A stretch of DNA of 64,000 nt from Shimia sp049116215 (GTDB lineage Bacteria; Pseudomonadota; Alphaproteobacteria; Rhodobacterales; Rhodobacteraceae): contig NZ_JAGDZB010000002.1 in NCBI RefSeq assembly GCF_049116215.1, forward strand, positions 496,001 to 560,000. Reading direction: 5' to 3'. This document shows, piece after piece, positions 53,619 through 61,752 of the stretch (positions within the stretch are counted from its first letter, which is position 1; the number at the start of each line of letters is the position of its first letter). The translations under genes and the position numbers were made by a program. Below the pieces are notes generated by a model. That model was not told the DNA's origin, did not search any database, and saw nothing but the letters and a program-made list of their open reading frames with translations.

Positions 53619-54389
53619 TCATACTTGTAGAACCGAGCTGACCAGTAGCTGCGTATAAGCATGTTGTGGGTCGTCCAGGACCTGATCGGTCAAGCCGGTT
53701 TCCACCACATGACCGTCTTTCATCACCATCAAGCGATCGGCCAGAAGCCGAACCACGGCGAGGTCATGGGTCACAATGATCGCGCTCAACCCCATCTCGC
53801 GCACCAACCCGCGCAGCAGATCCAAAAGCCGCGCTTGCACGGAGACGTCCAAACCTCCTGTGGGTTCATCCATGAACACCAGCCGCGGACCAGTCACCAG
53901 ATTGCGCGCAATCTGCAATCGCTGCTGCATACCGCCGGAAAACTGCGTTGGCCGGTCATCCACACGGATCTCGCTGATCTCCACACGGCCAAGCCAATCC
54001 ACAGCCTCTTCGCGGATGTTGCCATAGTGACGCGCGCCCACTGCCATCAGTCGCTCGCCCACGTTACCGCCTGCACTCACATTCATGCGCAGCCCGTCCC
54101 GGGCGTGCTGATGCACAAAGGCCCAGTCCGTGCGGCTCAGCATCCGGCGCTCCGGTTCACTCATCGTGACTGTGTCACGCATGGCGCCATCGCGCATTTC
54201 AAACAGAACCTCGCCAGTATCTGGATCAAGATGCCCGGCGAGGCAGTTGAGCAGAGTCGACTTGCCTGACCCACTCTCCCCAACAATTCCCATGACCTCT
54301 CCTGGGTAGAGATCAAAATTCACGTCCTTGCAGCCAATGCGATGGCCGTAGAACTTGCTGATATTCTCAACTTTAAGAAGCGGCGTCAT
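53619..54389 (-). CDS. phnK: C-P lyase system ABC-type protein PhnK
   Basis: A 256-residue ATPase-like subunit that binds the C-P lyase core. Walker A GESGSGKST, FVHQHARDGLRM at the Q-loop, signature FSGGMQQRLQIARNL and Walker B RLVFMDEPTGGLD are complete. The ATG overlaps the phnJ stop by four bases (ATGA). Confidence 0.95.
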   Translation of the reverse strand: MTPLLKVENISKFYGHRIGCKDVNFDLYPGEVMGIVGESGSGKSTLLNCLAGHLDPDTGEVLFEMRDGAMRDTVTMSEPERRMLSRTDWAFVHQHARDGLRMNVSAGGNVGERLMAVGARHYGNIREEAVDWLGRVEISEIRVDDRPTQFSGGMQQRLQIARNLVTGPRLVFMDEPTGGLDVSVQARLLDLLRGLVREMGLSAIIVTHDLAVVRLLADRLMVMKDGHVVETGLTDQVLDDPQHAYTQLLVSSVLQV

Positions 54390-55267
54390 GCGGCTGTCTC
54401 CTTCAGCGCAGCACTTGCGGCTGCGGCTTGCGCGCCGACGTGGCCGGCCTTTCGGCGGCTGGCGCAATAATCTGTGTCCGAGCACACAAACATCCGGTTG
54501 CCCGCGTCATCCATGATGACCTCATCCAAATAGCTGTCTGTGGCACCGCACATGTCACAAGTATGGTCAGCCTTGCTGGCCTCAAACGGGAAGTCCTCAA
54601 AATCGAGGCTCACCACTTGGCAATAAGGCGGCAGCGCGTAGATCCGCTGCTCCCGGCCAGCGCCAAACAACTGGATCGCGGCCATTTCCATCTTTGGGTT
54701 GTCAAACTTCGGGATTGGGCTTGGGTCCATCACGTACCGGCCTTCGACCTTCACCGGATAGGCGTAAGACGTGGCAATGGCGCCGTGCTTGGCGATGTCC
54801 TCATAGAGCTTCACATGCATGAGGCCATATTCCTCAAGGCTGTGCATCTTCCGGGTTTCAATCTCCGAAGGCTCCAAAAACCGCAGCGGCTCTGGAATTG
54901 GCACCTGATAGACAAGGATTTGATCCTCACGCAGGTCTTCCTCCGGAATGCGGTGGCGGGTCTGAATGACGCTCGCTTGCGCCGTTTCTTCGGTGGTGTC
55001 CACACCGGCAGTTTTCTCAAAAAACTTGCGGATCGAGACCGCGTTTGTGGTGTCATCCGCGCCTTGGTCGATGACCTTCAGCGTGTCGTCCGGCGTCAGC
55101 GTTGCCGCAGACACCTGAACCCCGCCGGTGCCCCAGCCATAGGGCATCGGCATTTCCCGGCTCGCAAACGGCACTTGATAGCCCGGAATGGCGAGTCCTT
55201 TGAGGATCGCGCGCCGGATCATGCGCTTGGTCTGTTCATCCAGATAAGCAAAGTTATAGTCAGACAT
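54386..55267 (-). CDS. phnJ: C-P lyase catalytic subunit PhnJ
   Basis: A 293-residue radical-SAM-type enzyme that breaks the carbon-phosphorus bond of ribose 1-methylphosphonate 5-phosphate. The four Cys known to hold the cluster and the catalytic thiol are at 237, 240, 262 and 268 with the family spacing C-x2-C-x21-C-x5-C. GYQVPFASREMPMPYGWGTG is strongly typical. GGAAGGGG precedes the ATG at 55267. Unlike many phn operons, 567 bases separate it from phnI. Confidence 0.97.
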   Translation of the reverse strand: MSDYNFAYLDEQTKRMIRRAILKGLAIPGYQVPFASREMPMPYGWGTGGVQVSAATLTPDDTLKVIDQGADDTTNAVSIRKFFEKTAGVDTTEETAQASVIQTRHRIPEEDLREDQILVYQVPIPEPLRFLEPSEIETRKMHSLEEYGLMHVKLYEDIAKHGAIATSYAYPVKVEGRYVMDPSPIPKFDNPKMEMAAIQLFGAGREQRIYALPPYCQVVSLDFEDFPFEASKADHTCDMCGATDSYLDEVIMDDAGNRMFVCSDTDYCASRRKAGHVGAQAAAASAALKETAA

Positions 55268-55313
55268 GACGCGCCCCTTCCGGCGTTGGCATTTGAATGA
55301 CGAAAGATGGGAT

Positions 55314-55487
55314 ATGAGCGAAGACTCTTTTGTAACCCTCGCCTCGATTGTGTTTGGTGCAGTACTCGTCGGCGGTGTGTTGTGGCTCTCGCTGCGCAAT
55401 CCAAGCAGTAAGCGCAAGCACCCGGTGCAAAAGCGCATTGATGCGCGCCGTAACAATGACCGGAACGTGCCGCCGGACACCTTCTGA
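55314..55487 (+). CDS. Small single-helix membrane protein (candidate)
   Basis: A 57-residue ORF in the phnJ-phnI gap, on the strand opposite to phn. One clear membrane helix (LASIVFGAVLVGGVLWLSL) is followed by a very basic tail (RNPSSKRKHPVQKRIDARR). No family recognised. The ribosome site is weak. It resembles the next small ORF in layout (helix, then L-S-x-R-x-P and a basic tail). May be real, but short. Confidence 0.4.
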   Translation: MSEDSFVTLASIVFGAVLVGGVLWLSLRNPSSKRKHPVQKRIDARRNNDRNVPPDTF

Positions 55488-55622
55488 ACCGCCGGCGCAA
55501 ATTACTGACCAAAAGCTTGCATTTGAAACAGTTTTGCACCCGCCTCGAGCTACGCCGTGATTGACGCCACCAAGGCCTTTGTAGAACCATACAACTTTCT
55601 GAAGTTGGCTTGGGAGAGGCTC

Positions 55623-55832
55623 ATGTTGGGCGAAGTCATTACAATCCTGCTGTTCACCGCAATGGTCTGGGGCGCAGTCAAACTGTCCAACCGCCCGCCA
55701 AAATCGGGCATACCGGCACGCGCCAAACCCAACTCGGACACAGTCGAGCGCTCCAATTTGGGACAGATGGCCGCCTTTGACGTAGAAGTTCGCGCCGACA
55801 ACAGCGGGGGTTCTAGCGGGGGCATGGACTAG
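55623..55832 (+). CDS. Small single-helix membrane protein (candidate)
   Basis: A 69-residue ORF, also antisense to phn. An N-terminal membrane helix (VITILLFTAMVWGAVKL) is followed by SNRPPKSGIPARAKP and a polar, Gly/Ser-rich end. GGGAGAGG lies eight bases before the ATG, good support for translation; an in-frame GTG at 55557 is an alternative start. Its stop lies two bases from the phnI stop. Function unknown. Confidence 0.5.
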   Translation: MLGEVITILLFTAMVWGAVKLSNRPPKSGIPARAKPNSDTVERSNLGQMAAFDVEVRADNSGGSSGGMD

Positions 55833-55834
55833 GC

Positions 55835-56929
55835 TCATTCCGCTGCCTCCTGCACCGGCGCCACGTTTTCCATCGCTTCACGCCGCAGCTTGCGGATCAG
55901 TTCCAGTTCAGATTGGAAGTCCACGTAGTGTGGCAGTTTGATGTGCTCCAAAAAGCCCGTCGCCTGAATGTTGTCGGAATGATAAAGGACAAACTCCTCG
56001 TCCTGTGCCGGTGCACCAAGATTGTCTTCACCCAACTCTTCCCAACGCAACGCGCGGTCCACTAGAGCCATGGAGATTGCTTTGCGCTCGGATTGCCCAA
56101 AGACCAAGCCATAGCCGCGCGTGAACTGGGGGGGCTCAGTTTTGCTGCCCTGAAACTGGTTCACCGTCTCACATTCGGTCAGCTCGATCTCGCCAACCTC
56201 AATGGCAAACCCCAGTTCAGGAATCTCCATCTCGACAGGGATCTTGCCGATACGCAACTCGCCCACAAAAGCGTGGTTGCGCGCATATCCACGTTGCGTG
56301 GAATAGGCCATCGACAGCACAAAGCCCTCATCGCCGCGTGTCAGCGCTTGCAGCCGCAGCGGGCGATTGGCAGGTAATTCAAGCGGCTCGCGTGTCAAAT
56401 CCCCAGGGACGTCTTCCGAGTCCACTTCCGTCTGAATCAGCCCCTCTTTGTTGAGAAACTCGGTGATATGCGGCGTCGGCTCTGCGCGTGCTTCACCGCG
56501 CTCAACCGCGGGAGCCTCGCCTTCAGCGGCCAGCGCAAAATCCAGCAAACGGTGGGTGTAGTCAAACGTTGGCCCCAAAACTTGCCCGCCCGGCGCGTCT
56601 TTGAAGGTCGCCGAAATCCGACGATCACAGGCCATGTCAGCGGTTTCAACCGGCGCAGATGCCCCAAACCGCGGCAAGGTGGTGCGATAGGCGCGGATCA
56701 AGAAAATCGCCTCGATCATATCGCCCCGCGCCTGCTTGATTGCGAGCGCCGCCAGATCCGGATCATAGAGCGATCCCTCGGCCATCACCCGGTTCACCGC
56801 AAGGCTCAGCTGTTCGCGGATCTGTGCAACGGACAGTTCCGCGACATTCAGATCTCCACGGCGTTCTTCGGCCAGCCACGCATGCGCATTGTCAATCGCG
56901 CGCTCGCCGCCTTTCACTGCAACATACAT
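55835..56929 (-). CDS. phnI: C-P lyase core subunit PhnI
   Basis: A 364-residue core subunit with nucleosidase activity, which with PhnG, H and L couples phosphonate to ATP. The start MYVAVKGGERAIDNAHAWL and DPDLAALAIKQARGDMIEAI are diagnostic of PhnI. It overlaps phnH by one base (TGATG). Confidence 0.96.
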   Translation of the reverse strand: MYVAVKGGERAIDNAHAWLAEERRGDLNVAELSVAQIREQLSLAVNRVMAEGSLYDPDLAALAIKQARGDMIEAIFLIRAYRTTLPRFGASAPVETADMACDRRISATFKDAPGGQVLGPTFDYTHRLLDFALAAEGEAPAVERGEARAEPTPHITEFLNKEGLIQTEVDSEDVPGDLTREPLELPANRPLRLQALTRGDEGFVLSMAYSTQRGYARNHAFVGELRIGKIPVEMEIPELGFAIEVGEIELTECETVNQFQGSKTEPPQFTRGYGLVFGQSERKAISMALVDRALRWEELGEDNLGAPAQDEEFVLYHSDNIQATGFLEHIKLPHYVDFQSELELIRKLRREAMENVAPVQEAAE

Positions 56930-57498
56930 CAGGCTGCCTCCACTTTTGTTGTTCTCGGCAGCGCAGATACCTGATCTCCGCTGGCAAAGAAGAAATCGAG
57001 CCCCAGTGGGAAGAGCAGCGCATTCATCTGAAACGCTTCTGTCTCAGGCAAAGCCATCACGGCGGTTTCCTTGATGCCAGGTCCGCGCAAATTTGCGCCC
57101 GCGGCCCCAAGTGTCTCGCGCTCCACAATCAATGTCGCTGAACGATCCGGATATTCCGGTGTGCCAATCGCAAAGCGGTTGAGCGGCGCAAGAGCGTCCC
57201 AGTCGCCAACCGCAAACATCGCATGTGTGGCCCCTACGATGGGCGCCCCAATGTGGAAAGCGACCCAGTCTCGCACTTCCTGGCAATCCCAGTCGCCAGC
57301 CAAATGCAGCGGTGTGTCTGGATCACACAGCGTCAGGATCAACGTCCCAGCGGCCGCCGACATCGGTGCAGGCGGCTCAGCGCCTTCCATGGTTTCGATC
57401 GTGCCTGGCCGTGCCATCACATTCATCGCTGCGCGAAACGCATGCGCGGCATCCACCGGCGCATTGGCAAATCCGCCTTTCAGAACATCTGCCTTCAT
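56929..57498 (-). CDS. phnH: C-P lyase core subunit PhnH
   Basis: A 189-residue core subunit. GFANAPVDAAHAFRAAMNVM ARPG-type N-terminus (AFRAAMNVMARPGTIETM), LTLCDPDTPLHL and FHIGAPIV are typical. It overlaps phnI and phnG with TGATG joints, fitting fixed stoichiometry of the PhnGHIJ complex. Confidence 0.95.
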   Translation of the reverse strand: MKADVLKGGFANAPVDAAHAFRAAMNVMARPGTIETMEGAEPPAPMSAAAGTLILTLCDPDTPLHLAGDWDCQEVRDWVAFHIGAPIVGATHAMFAVGDWDALAPLNRFAIGTPEYPDRSATLIVERETLGAAGANLRGPGIKETAVMALPETEAFQMNALLFPLGLDFFFASGDQVSALPRTTKVEAA

Positions 57499-57941
57499 CA
57501 GTCCTCTCCCCGCACCATGGTGAAGAAATCCACCTTAGTGGCCGCAGCCTTCTCCGCACGCGCGGTTTTGACTTCCGCCATCTCTGCGCCCAACGGCTCT
57601 AGAACAGCGGCTTCCACTGCCGCCGCTTCCGGCCCCTGCATCAACGCATCCACCAGCGCGGCAATCTCTGCCTTCTGCTTGTCACGCCCCTGCACATAGC
57701 CGTGCCCCACCTCGCCACTCTCTAGCTGCAAGGCACAGCGCGTCAGCGTCATCTCGCCAAGATTGAATGGCGCGCCAGTGCCTCCAAGGCGCCCGCGCAC
57801 CATGCTCGCGCCAATTTCTGGCGCGCGTAGCCAGTGGAACTTCGGGGCAGCGCCATATGCCTGCCAAAGCGCGCTCAGTCGATCTGCGGGCGCTTTGGCG
57901 AGCAGCGACATCCAGGCGCGTCTGTTATTTTCTGCGGTCAT
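57498..57941 (-). CDS. phnG: C-P lyase core subunit PhnG
   Basis: A 147-residue core subunit: RRAWMSLLAKAPADRL at the start, WLRAPEIGASMVRGRLGGTG, then FNLGEMTLTRCALQL and GHGYVQGRDKQKAE as in PhnG. First gene of the phnG-H-I unit; AAGGTG precedes its ATG. Divergent from phnF, with repeated TAGACA half-sites close to its start. Confidence 0.95.
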   Translation of the reverse strand: MTAENNRRAWMSLLAKAPADRLSALWQAYGAAPKFHWLRAPEIGASMVRGRLGGTGAPFNLGEMTLTRCALQLESGEVGHGYVQGRDKQKAEIAALVDALMQGPEAAAVEAAVLEPLGAEMAEVKTARAEKAAATKVDFFTMVRGED

Positions 57942-57988
57942 CTAGACACCTTGTGAATTTGTCTACCTTACTATACAACTAGACAAAT
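57941..57988. promoter_or_regulatory. Candidate PhnF operator region
   Basis: ATTTGTCTA (57957-57965) and TAGACAAAT (57980-57988) form a perfect inverted repeat with a 14-base spacer. A third TAGACA lies at 57943-57948, next to the phnG start. Three half-sites between divergent phnG and a GntR-type phnF suggest PhnF binding; similar sites with TAGAC cores are known for HutC-type regulators. Confidence 0.65.
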
Positions 57989-58065
57989 CCTAGCCGTGCG
58001 ATGCGAGTCGCGCAATCCTGAGGCCCATGAAATTTTCATGACACTGTGCAGACCCTGACCACCCC

Positions 58066-58782
58066 ATGACCACCAAACGCACCCCAATCTGGCAATCGAT
58101 TGCCTCTTCTCTGACGGAAGACATCACCGAAGGCCGCTACGCCCCCGGAGAAAAACTACCTACCGAAGCAGAACTTTCGGCGCGATTTGGCGTCAACCGC
58201 CACACCGTGCGGCACGCGATAAAATCGATGTCCGAAAATGGCTTGGTGCATGCGCGGCGTGGCGCTGGCGTCTTTGTGGCGCAAGTGCCCACGGACTATG
58301 CCATTGGCAAACGCGTCCGCTTCCACCGCAATCTTGAGCAAGCGGGGCGACTGCCCGGCAAGGAGGTCCTGCACCTGGAAACCCGCGCGGCTGATACATC
58401 GGAAAAAGAAGCGTTGCAGCTCTCAGACAATGCCCGCGTGCATGTCTATGACGGACTTTCGCTTGCGGACGACCAACCCATCGCCGTGTTCCGCAGCGTC
58501 TTCCCTGCCGCGCGCTTTCCGATGCTCACAGACCAATTGGCAGACCTGCAGTCGGTCACAGCAGCCCTCAAAGCCAACAGTGTGCCGGATTACACCCGCG
58601 CTTGGACACGTCTCACGGCCAAGCGCGCAACCGCGACACAGGCACTCCACCTGCGCCTGAACGAGGGTGATCCGATCTTGCGGTCTATCGGCGTCAACGT
58701 GGATGCCAATCAGTCTCCAATCGAGTTCGGCACCACATGGTTCGCCGGTGACCGGGTCACACTTACCTTGTCAGAGTCCTGA
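58066..58782 (+). CDS. phnF: Phosphonate-locus GntR regulator PhnF (HutC type)
   Basis: A 238-residue regulator: winged HTH (EGRYAPGEKLPTEAELSARFGVNRHTVRHAI) and a UTRA effector domain (HVYDGLSLADDQPIAVFRSVFPA, RATATQALHLRLNEGDPIL). PhnF proteins repress phn genes. It is divergent from phnG and convergent with the hexapeptide gene. No strong ribosome site precedes the ATG. Confidence 0.92.
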   Translation: MTTKRTPIWQSIASSLTEDITEGRYAPGEKLPTEAELSARFGVNRHTVRHAIKSMSENGLVHARRGAGVFVAQVPTDYAIGKRVRFHRNLEQAGRLPGKEVLHLETRAADTSEKEALQLSDNARVHVYDGLSLADDQPIAVFRSVFPAARFPMLTDQLADLQSVTAALKANSVPDYTRAWTRLTAKRATATQALHLRLNEGDPILRSIGVNVDANQSPIEFGTTWFAGDRVTLTLSES

Positions 58783-58789
58783 GCCACCC

Positions 58790-59407
58790 TCAGGACTCAT
58801 ATTTTTCTAGGAAGGCTTCTGCCTTCAACGCGCGGAAATCGGCAAGCGCCGCGCGCAGTCGCGCATACTCCCAATCCCACCACGCCAGATCAAGCAGACG
58901 GTCTGCAACGGGCTCACTGAACCGCCGCCGCATAGGCGTGGCCGGCATGCCCGCCACAATCATGTAGGGCGGCACATCTTTGGTCACCACGGCCCCGCTG
59001 GCCACGATGCAACCATGCCCCAGCGTGACCTCTGGTTTGATCATAGCGCCATGCCCAATCCAGGTGTCATGCCCAATTTTGGCAACCCGGCTGCGGCGAT
59101 GCGCAAAAAACGCCTCATCCGGCTCTGCATCGTCAAAATAGTCGTCAGACCGATAGAGAAAGTGGTGCAAAGAGGCGTTTTCCATCGGATGGTCTGTCGC
59201 CCCAATCCGACTAAAGGCAGCAATGTTGGCAAATTTGCCGATCTGGGCATTGGCCACCTCAGCCATCCGGTCACAGTAGGAGTAATCATCAAAATGTGCA
59301 GAGATAATCCGGCTGCTCCGCCCGATCTCCACATAGCGTCCAAAGGTAGCGTCATGCAGAATACAATTGTCATGGATCAGCGGTGTGTCGGCTGAGAGTT
59401 TGGGCAT
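58790..59407 (-). CDS. Phosphonate-locus hexapeptide-repeat acetyltransferase-like protein
   Basis: A 205-residue left-handed beta-helix protein of the transferase family tied to phosphonate loci. Hexapeptide repeats (VEIGRSSRIISA, AQIGKFANIAAFSRIGAT), the catalytic-type His in SRIGATDHPME and a late TWIGHGAMIKPEVTLGHGCIVASGAVVTKDV are seen. It may acetylate an aminoalkylphosphonate. GGGAG precedes the ATG. It is last after phnE on the same strand. Confidence 0.88.
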   Translation of the reverse strand: MPKLSADTPLIHDNCILHDATFGRYVEIGRSSRIISAHFDDYSYCDRMAEVANAQIGKFANIAAFSRIGATDHPMENASLHHFLYRSDDYFDDAEPDEAFFAHRRSRVAKIGHDTWIGHGAMIKPEVTLGHGCIVASGAVVTKDVPPYMIVAGMPATPMRRRFSEPVADRLLDLAWWDWEYARLRAALADFRALKAEAFLEKYES

Positions 59408-59485
59408 TTTTTTGGCTCCCGTTCGAATTGATTTTGGACATCCGGCGGCGGCGATCCCGCAAAAACTACCGCCGGACGCGCCCCT

Positions 59486-60811
59486 TCAATGACCCCTGTC
59501 GTCGCCGCTGATGAGCTTGCGGCGCAGCCAGCCGGAGAACCAATCCATCACCATCACCATCAGGATGATCAGCACGATGTAGTAGGTTACCTCTTCCCAG
59601 TCTTTCTGCGTGATCATCGCCTGGGTGAGCATCAAGCCAATGCCGCCCCCGGTAATGGCGCCAATGATAGTAGCGCTGCGCGTATTTGATTCCAGATAAT
59701 AGAGAACCTGGCTGAGCAGGACCGGAGTGATCTGCGGGATCACGCCAAAACGGTAGCGCTGCACTGGCTTCGCCCCTGTCGACTGAATGCCTTCGATCTG
59801 CTTCTTGTCCACGTTTTCGAGCGCTTCCGAGAACATTTTGCCAAAGCTGCCAGTGTCTGTGATCAAGATCGCCAAAGCGCCGGTCAGGGGTCCAGGTCCA
59901 AACGCGCGGGACAAAACAATGGTCCAGATAAGCGCATCCACGCCGCGGAAAAAGTCAAAGAACCGACGTGTGACCTGGCGCACTACCATAAATGGCGAGA
60001 AGTTCTTCGCCGCCATAAACGCCAGTGGCAATGCCACCATCGCGGCGCCCATTGTACCAAGAAAGGCCATTAAGATGGTTTCAAAGATCGCCCATGCCAC
60101 ATCCTGATGCCGCCACATCTTGTTGGTCCAGAAGTCTTGCCAGATCTGGGCATGTTCGCCGCCCAGAGCGCGCGACATCACTTCGCCAATGCTGAGGCCG
60201 GAGTAAGGGCTGTCCAGCGTGAAGAAGAACAGCTCCCATCCGGTAAAGTAGCGGAACACTTCTGTCCGGTTGCGCGTGATGGTCAGACGCCCGGCCTCTG
60301 TGGTGATGGTCATCCGATTTTTTGACGCGTTGATCCACTCTGGAGTTTCGTCAGTTGGCAACACCGCCTGCACACCTTTCGCGCGGCTCGGCTGCGCCGT
60401 TACAGTCCCATATTCAGGAATGGCGTAACTGACAAAATTGTCCGCCCCAAAGGTCACAACGTGACCGTCTCCCAAATCAATGACCGTCTCGGTCTCGCCA
60501 CGGGTCACCCACTCAGGCGCGGTGCCCGCTGGATAAGTACCCTTGCGCTCACCTTCTATGGCGGCACTGATCTCTTCGGTGCGATTGTCACGCGTGACGT
60601 GTGTCTTGTAGCTGTAGCTGTCCGCCACCAAGGCGCGGGCGTTATCCACTTCAAACCGCTGCGCCAGTCCCGGAATGTCAAAAGCAAAGAAAATGTAGGT
60701 CAGATAAGCAAGTACAACGGCGGGCGCGCTGAAGCTCATCAGCTTCTTACGACTGAACAGGCGGTCGGCCTCGACCTTCAGCAGATCGGTATCATTGGCT
60801 GTGATGGTCAT
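59486..60811 (-). CDS. phnE: Phosphonate ABC transporter permease PhnE, long form
   Basis: A 441-residue permease. After a first helix near residues 28-45 there is an extra soluble, probably periplasmic segment of about 130 residues (roughly 55-185) before the usual PhnE helices and EAA loop (GIQSTGAKPVQRYRFGVIPQITPV). Normal PhnE is about 260-300 residues. The start overlaps the other phnE by four bases (ATGA). Confidence 0.92.
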   Translation of the reverse strand: MTITANDTDLLKVEADRLFSRKKLMSFSAPAVVLAYLTYIFFAFDIPGLAQRFEVDNARALVADSYSYKTHVTRDNRTEEISAAIEGERKGTYPAGTAPEWVTRGETETVIDLGDGHVVTFGADNFVSYAIPEYGTVTAQPSRAKGVQAVLPTDETPEWINASKNRMTITTEAGRLTITRNRTEVFRYFTGWELFFFTLDSPYSGLSIGEVMSRALGGEHAQIWQDFWTNKMWRHQDVAWAIFETILMAFLGTMGAAMVALPLAFMAAKNFSPFMVVRQVTRRFFDFFRGVDALIWTIVLSRAFGPGPLTGALAILITDTGSFGKMFSEALENVDKKQIEGIQSTGAKPVQRYRFGVIPQITPVLLSQVLYYLESNTRSATIIGAITGGGIGLMLTQAMITQKDWEEVTYYIVLIILMVMVMDWFSGWLRRKLISGDDRGH

Positions 60812-61680
60812 GACGCCACTTTCTGAGTTTTGCCGTGGGTCAAGCGCTCGCGCACCACGGAGGAAAGTTGATCGACTGCAACGATGGTCAGGAACAACAA
60901 GAGGAAAATTGCCATAGCGTCGTCATACTGACCTTTGCCCCAGCTCATGGCGTTGCGCAGTTCGTAGCCAATACCGCCGGCTCCAACGAAGCCAAGGATG
61001 GCAGAGGCGCGGATGTTGATTTCAAAACGCAGCAGCGCGTAGCTGAAATAGTTCGGGGCCACCTGCGGGATCACGCCAAGCCACATCCGCTGTGACCAGG
61101 AAGCGCCAACCGATTGCAACCCCTCGACCGGCTTAAGGGAGGCATTCTCGTTGACCTCAGAGAACAGCTTGCCCAGCGCGCCCGCTGTATGGAACGCAAT
61201 GGCAATCATCGCAGGCACCGGCCCGCCGCCCATCACAAAAATCAGCACCAGCGCAATCACGATCTCCGGCATGGCGCGCATGACGTCCATCACTCGACGA
61301 AACACCGGGATCAGACGCGGCCACTTCGCCATGCCGCGCGTGGAAAGCAGCGACAGCAACATGCCCAGCATTGCGCCCAAGAGTGTGGAGGCGGCGGCGA
61401 TGTTGATGGTCTCGGTCAACGAAGGCAAAAATGTCCAGAGGTTGGCAGGTAGCTCATTGATTTTCTCAATGGCCTCGCTCAGTACCTCTTTGGGGAAGTC
61501 AAAGAGACGATGCAGACCGTCCCAGAAACCACCCGCGTTGCGGTCATCCGCTATCATGAACCCTGTCACCATCAACGCGATGAACACCACAAGGATGATG
61601 CCATCCATCATTCGTTTGCGTCGCACCTGCGCCATATAATCGGCGCGGATGTCCAAAGCGCTTGAAGCCTGATCTGTCAT
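60808..61680 (-). CDS. phnE: Phosphonate ABC transporter permease PhnE, short form
   Basis: A 290-residue permease of normal length with about six helices and the EAA loop GLQSVGASWSQRMWLGVIPQVAPN. The ATG at 61680 has AAGGGCGG upstream. It pairs with the long PhnE to form the channel. Confidence 0.93.
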   Translation of the reverse strand: MTDQASSALDIRADYMAQVRRKRMMDGIILVVFIALMVTGFMIADDRNAGGFWDGLHRLFDFPKEVLSEAIEKINELPANLWTFLPSLTETINIAAASTLLGAMLGMLLSLLSTRGMAKWPRLIPVFRRVMDVMRAMPEIVIALVLIFVMGGGPVPAMIAIAFHTAGALGKLFSEVNENASLKPVEGLQSVGASWSQRMWLGVIPQVAPNYFSYALLRFEINIRASAILGFVGAGGIGYELRNAMSWGKGQYDDAMAIFLLLFLTIVAVDQLSSVVRERLTHGKTQKVAS

Positions 61681-61698
61681 GACCGCCCTTTCATTCAA

Positions 61699-61732
61699 GA
61701 AAACAGGCCCCGCGAGAAGTGGCAGGGCCTGT
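61699..61732 (-). terminator. Hairpin attenuator between phnD and phnE
   Basis: ACAGGCCC and GGGCCTGT form a perfect 8-bp stem (61703-61732) followed on the minus strand by TTTTC. It lies just past the phnD stop and probably keeps phnD message above phnE. Confidence 0.75.
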
Positions 61733-61752
61733 CACGTCTTTTGTCGCGACGC

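Noticed and set aside
55260..55838. Minus-strand ORF of 192 codons filling the phnI-phnJ gap
   Set aside because: No ribosome site or family features; it overlaps phnI and phnJ starts and ends, and the + strand small ORFs have better membrane-helix and ribosome-site support.
58034..58051. Possible Pho box (TTTTCAT-4-CTGTGCA) before phnF
   Set aside because: Only a partial match to the 7-4-7 PhoB pattern, and overlapping a separate palindrome CATGAAA-T-TTTCATG (58026-58040). Phosphate control is plausible but not shown by this site.
59441..59476. Inverted repeat TCCGGCGG/CCGCCGGA between phnE and the hexapeptide gene
   Set aside because: Perfect 8-bp arms, but a 20-base loop and no T-run; not enough to call a terminator.
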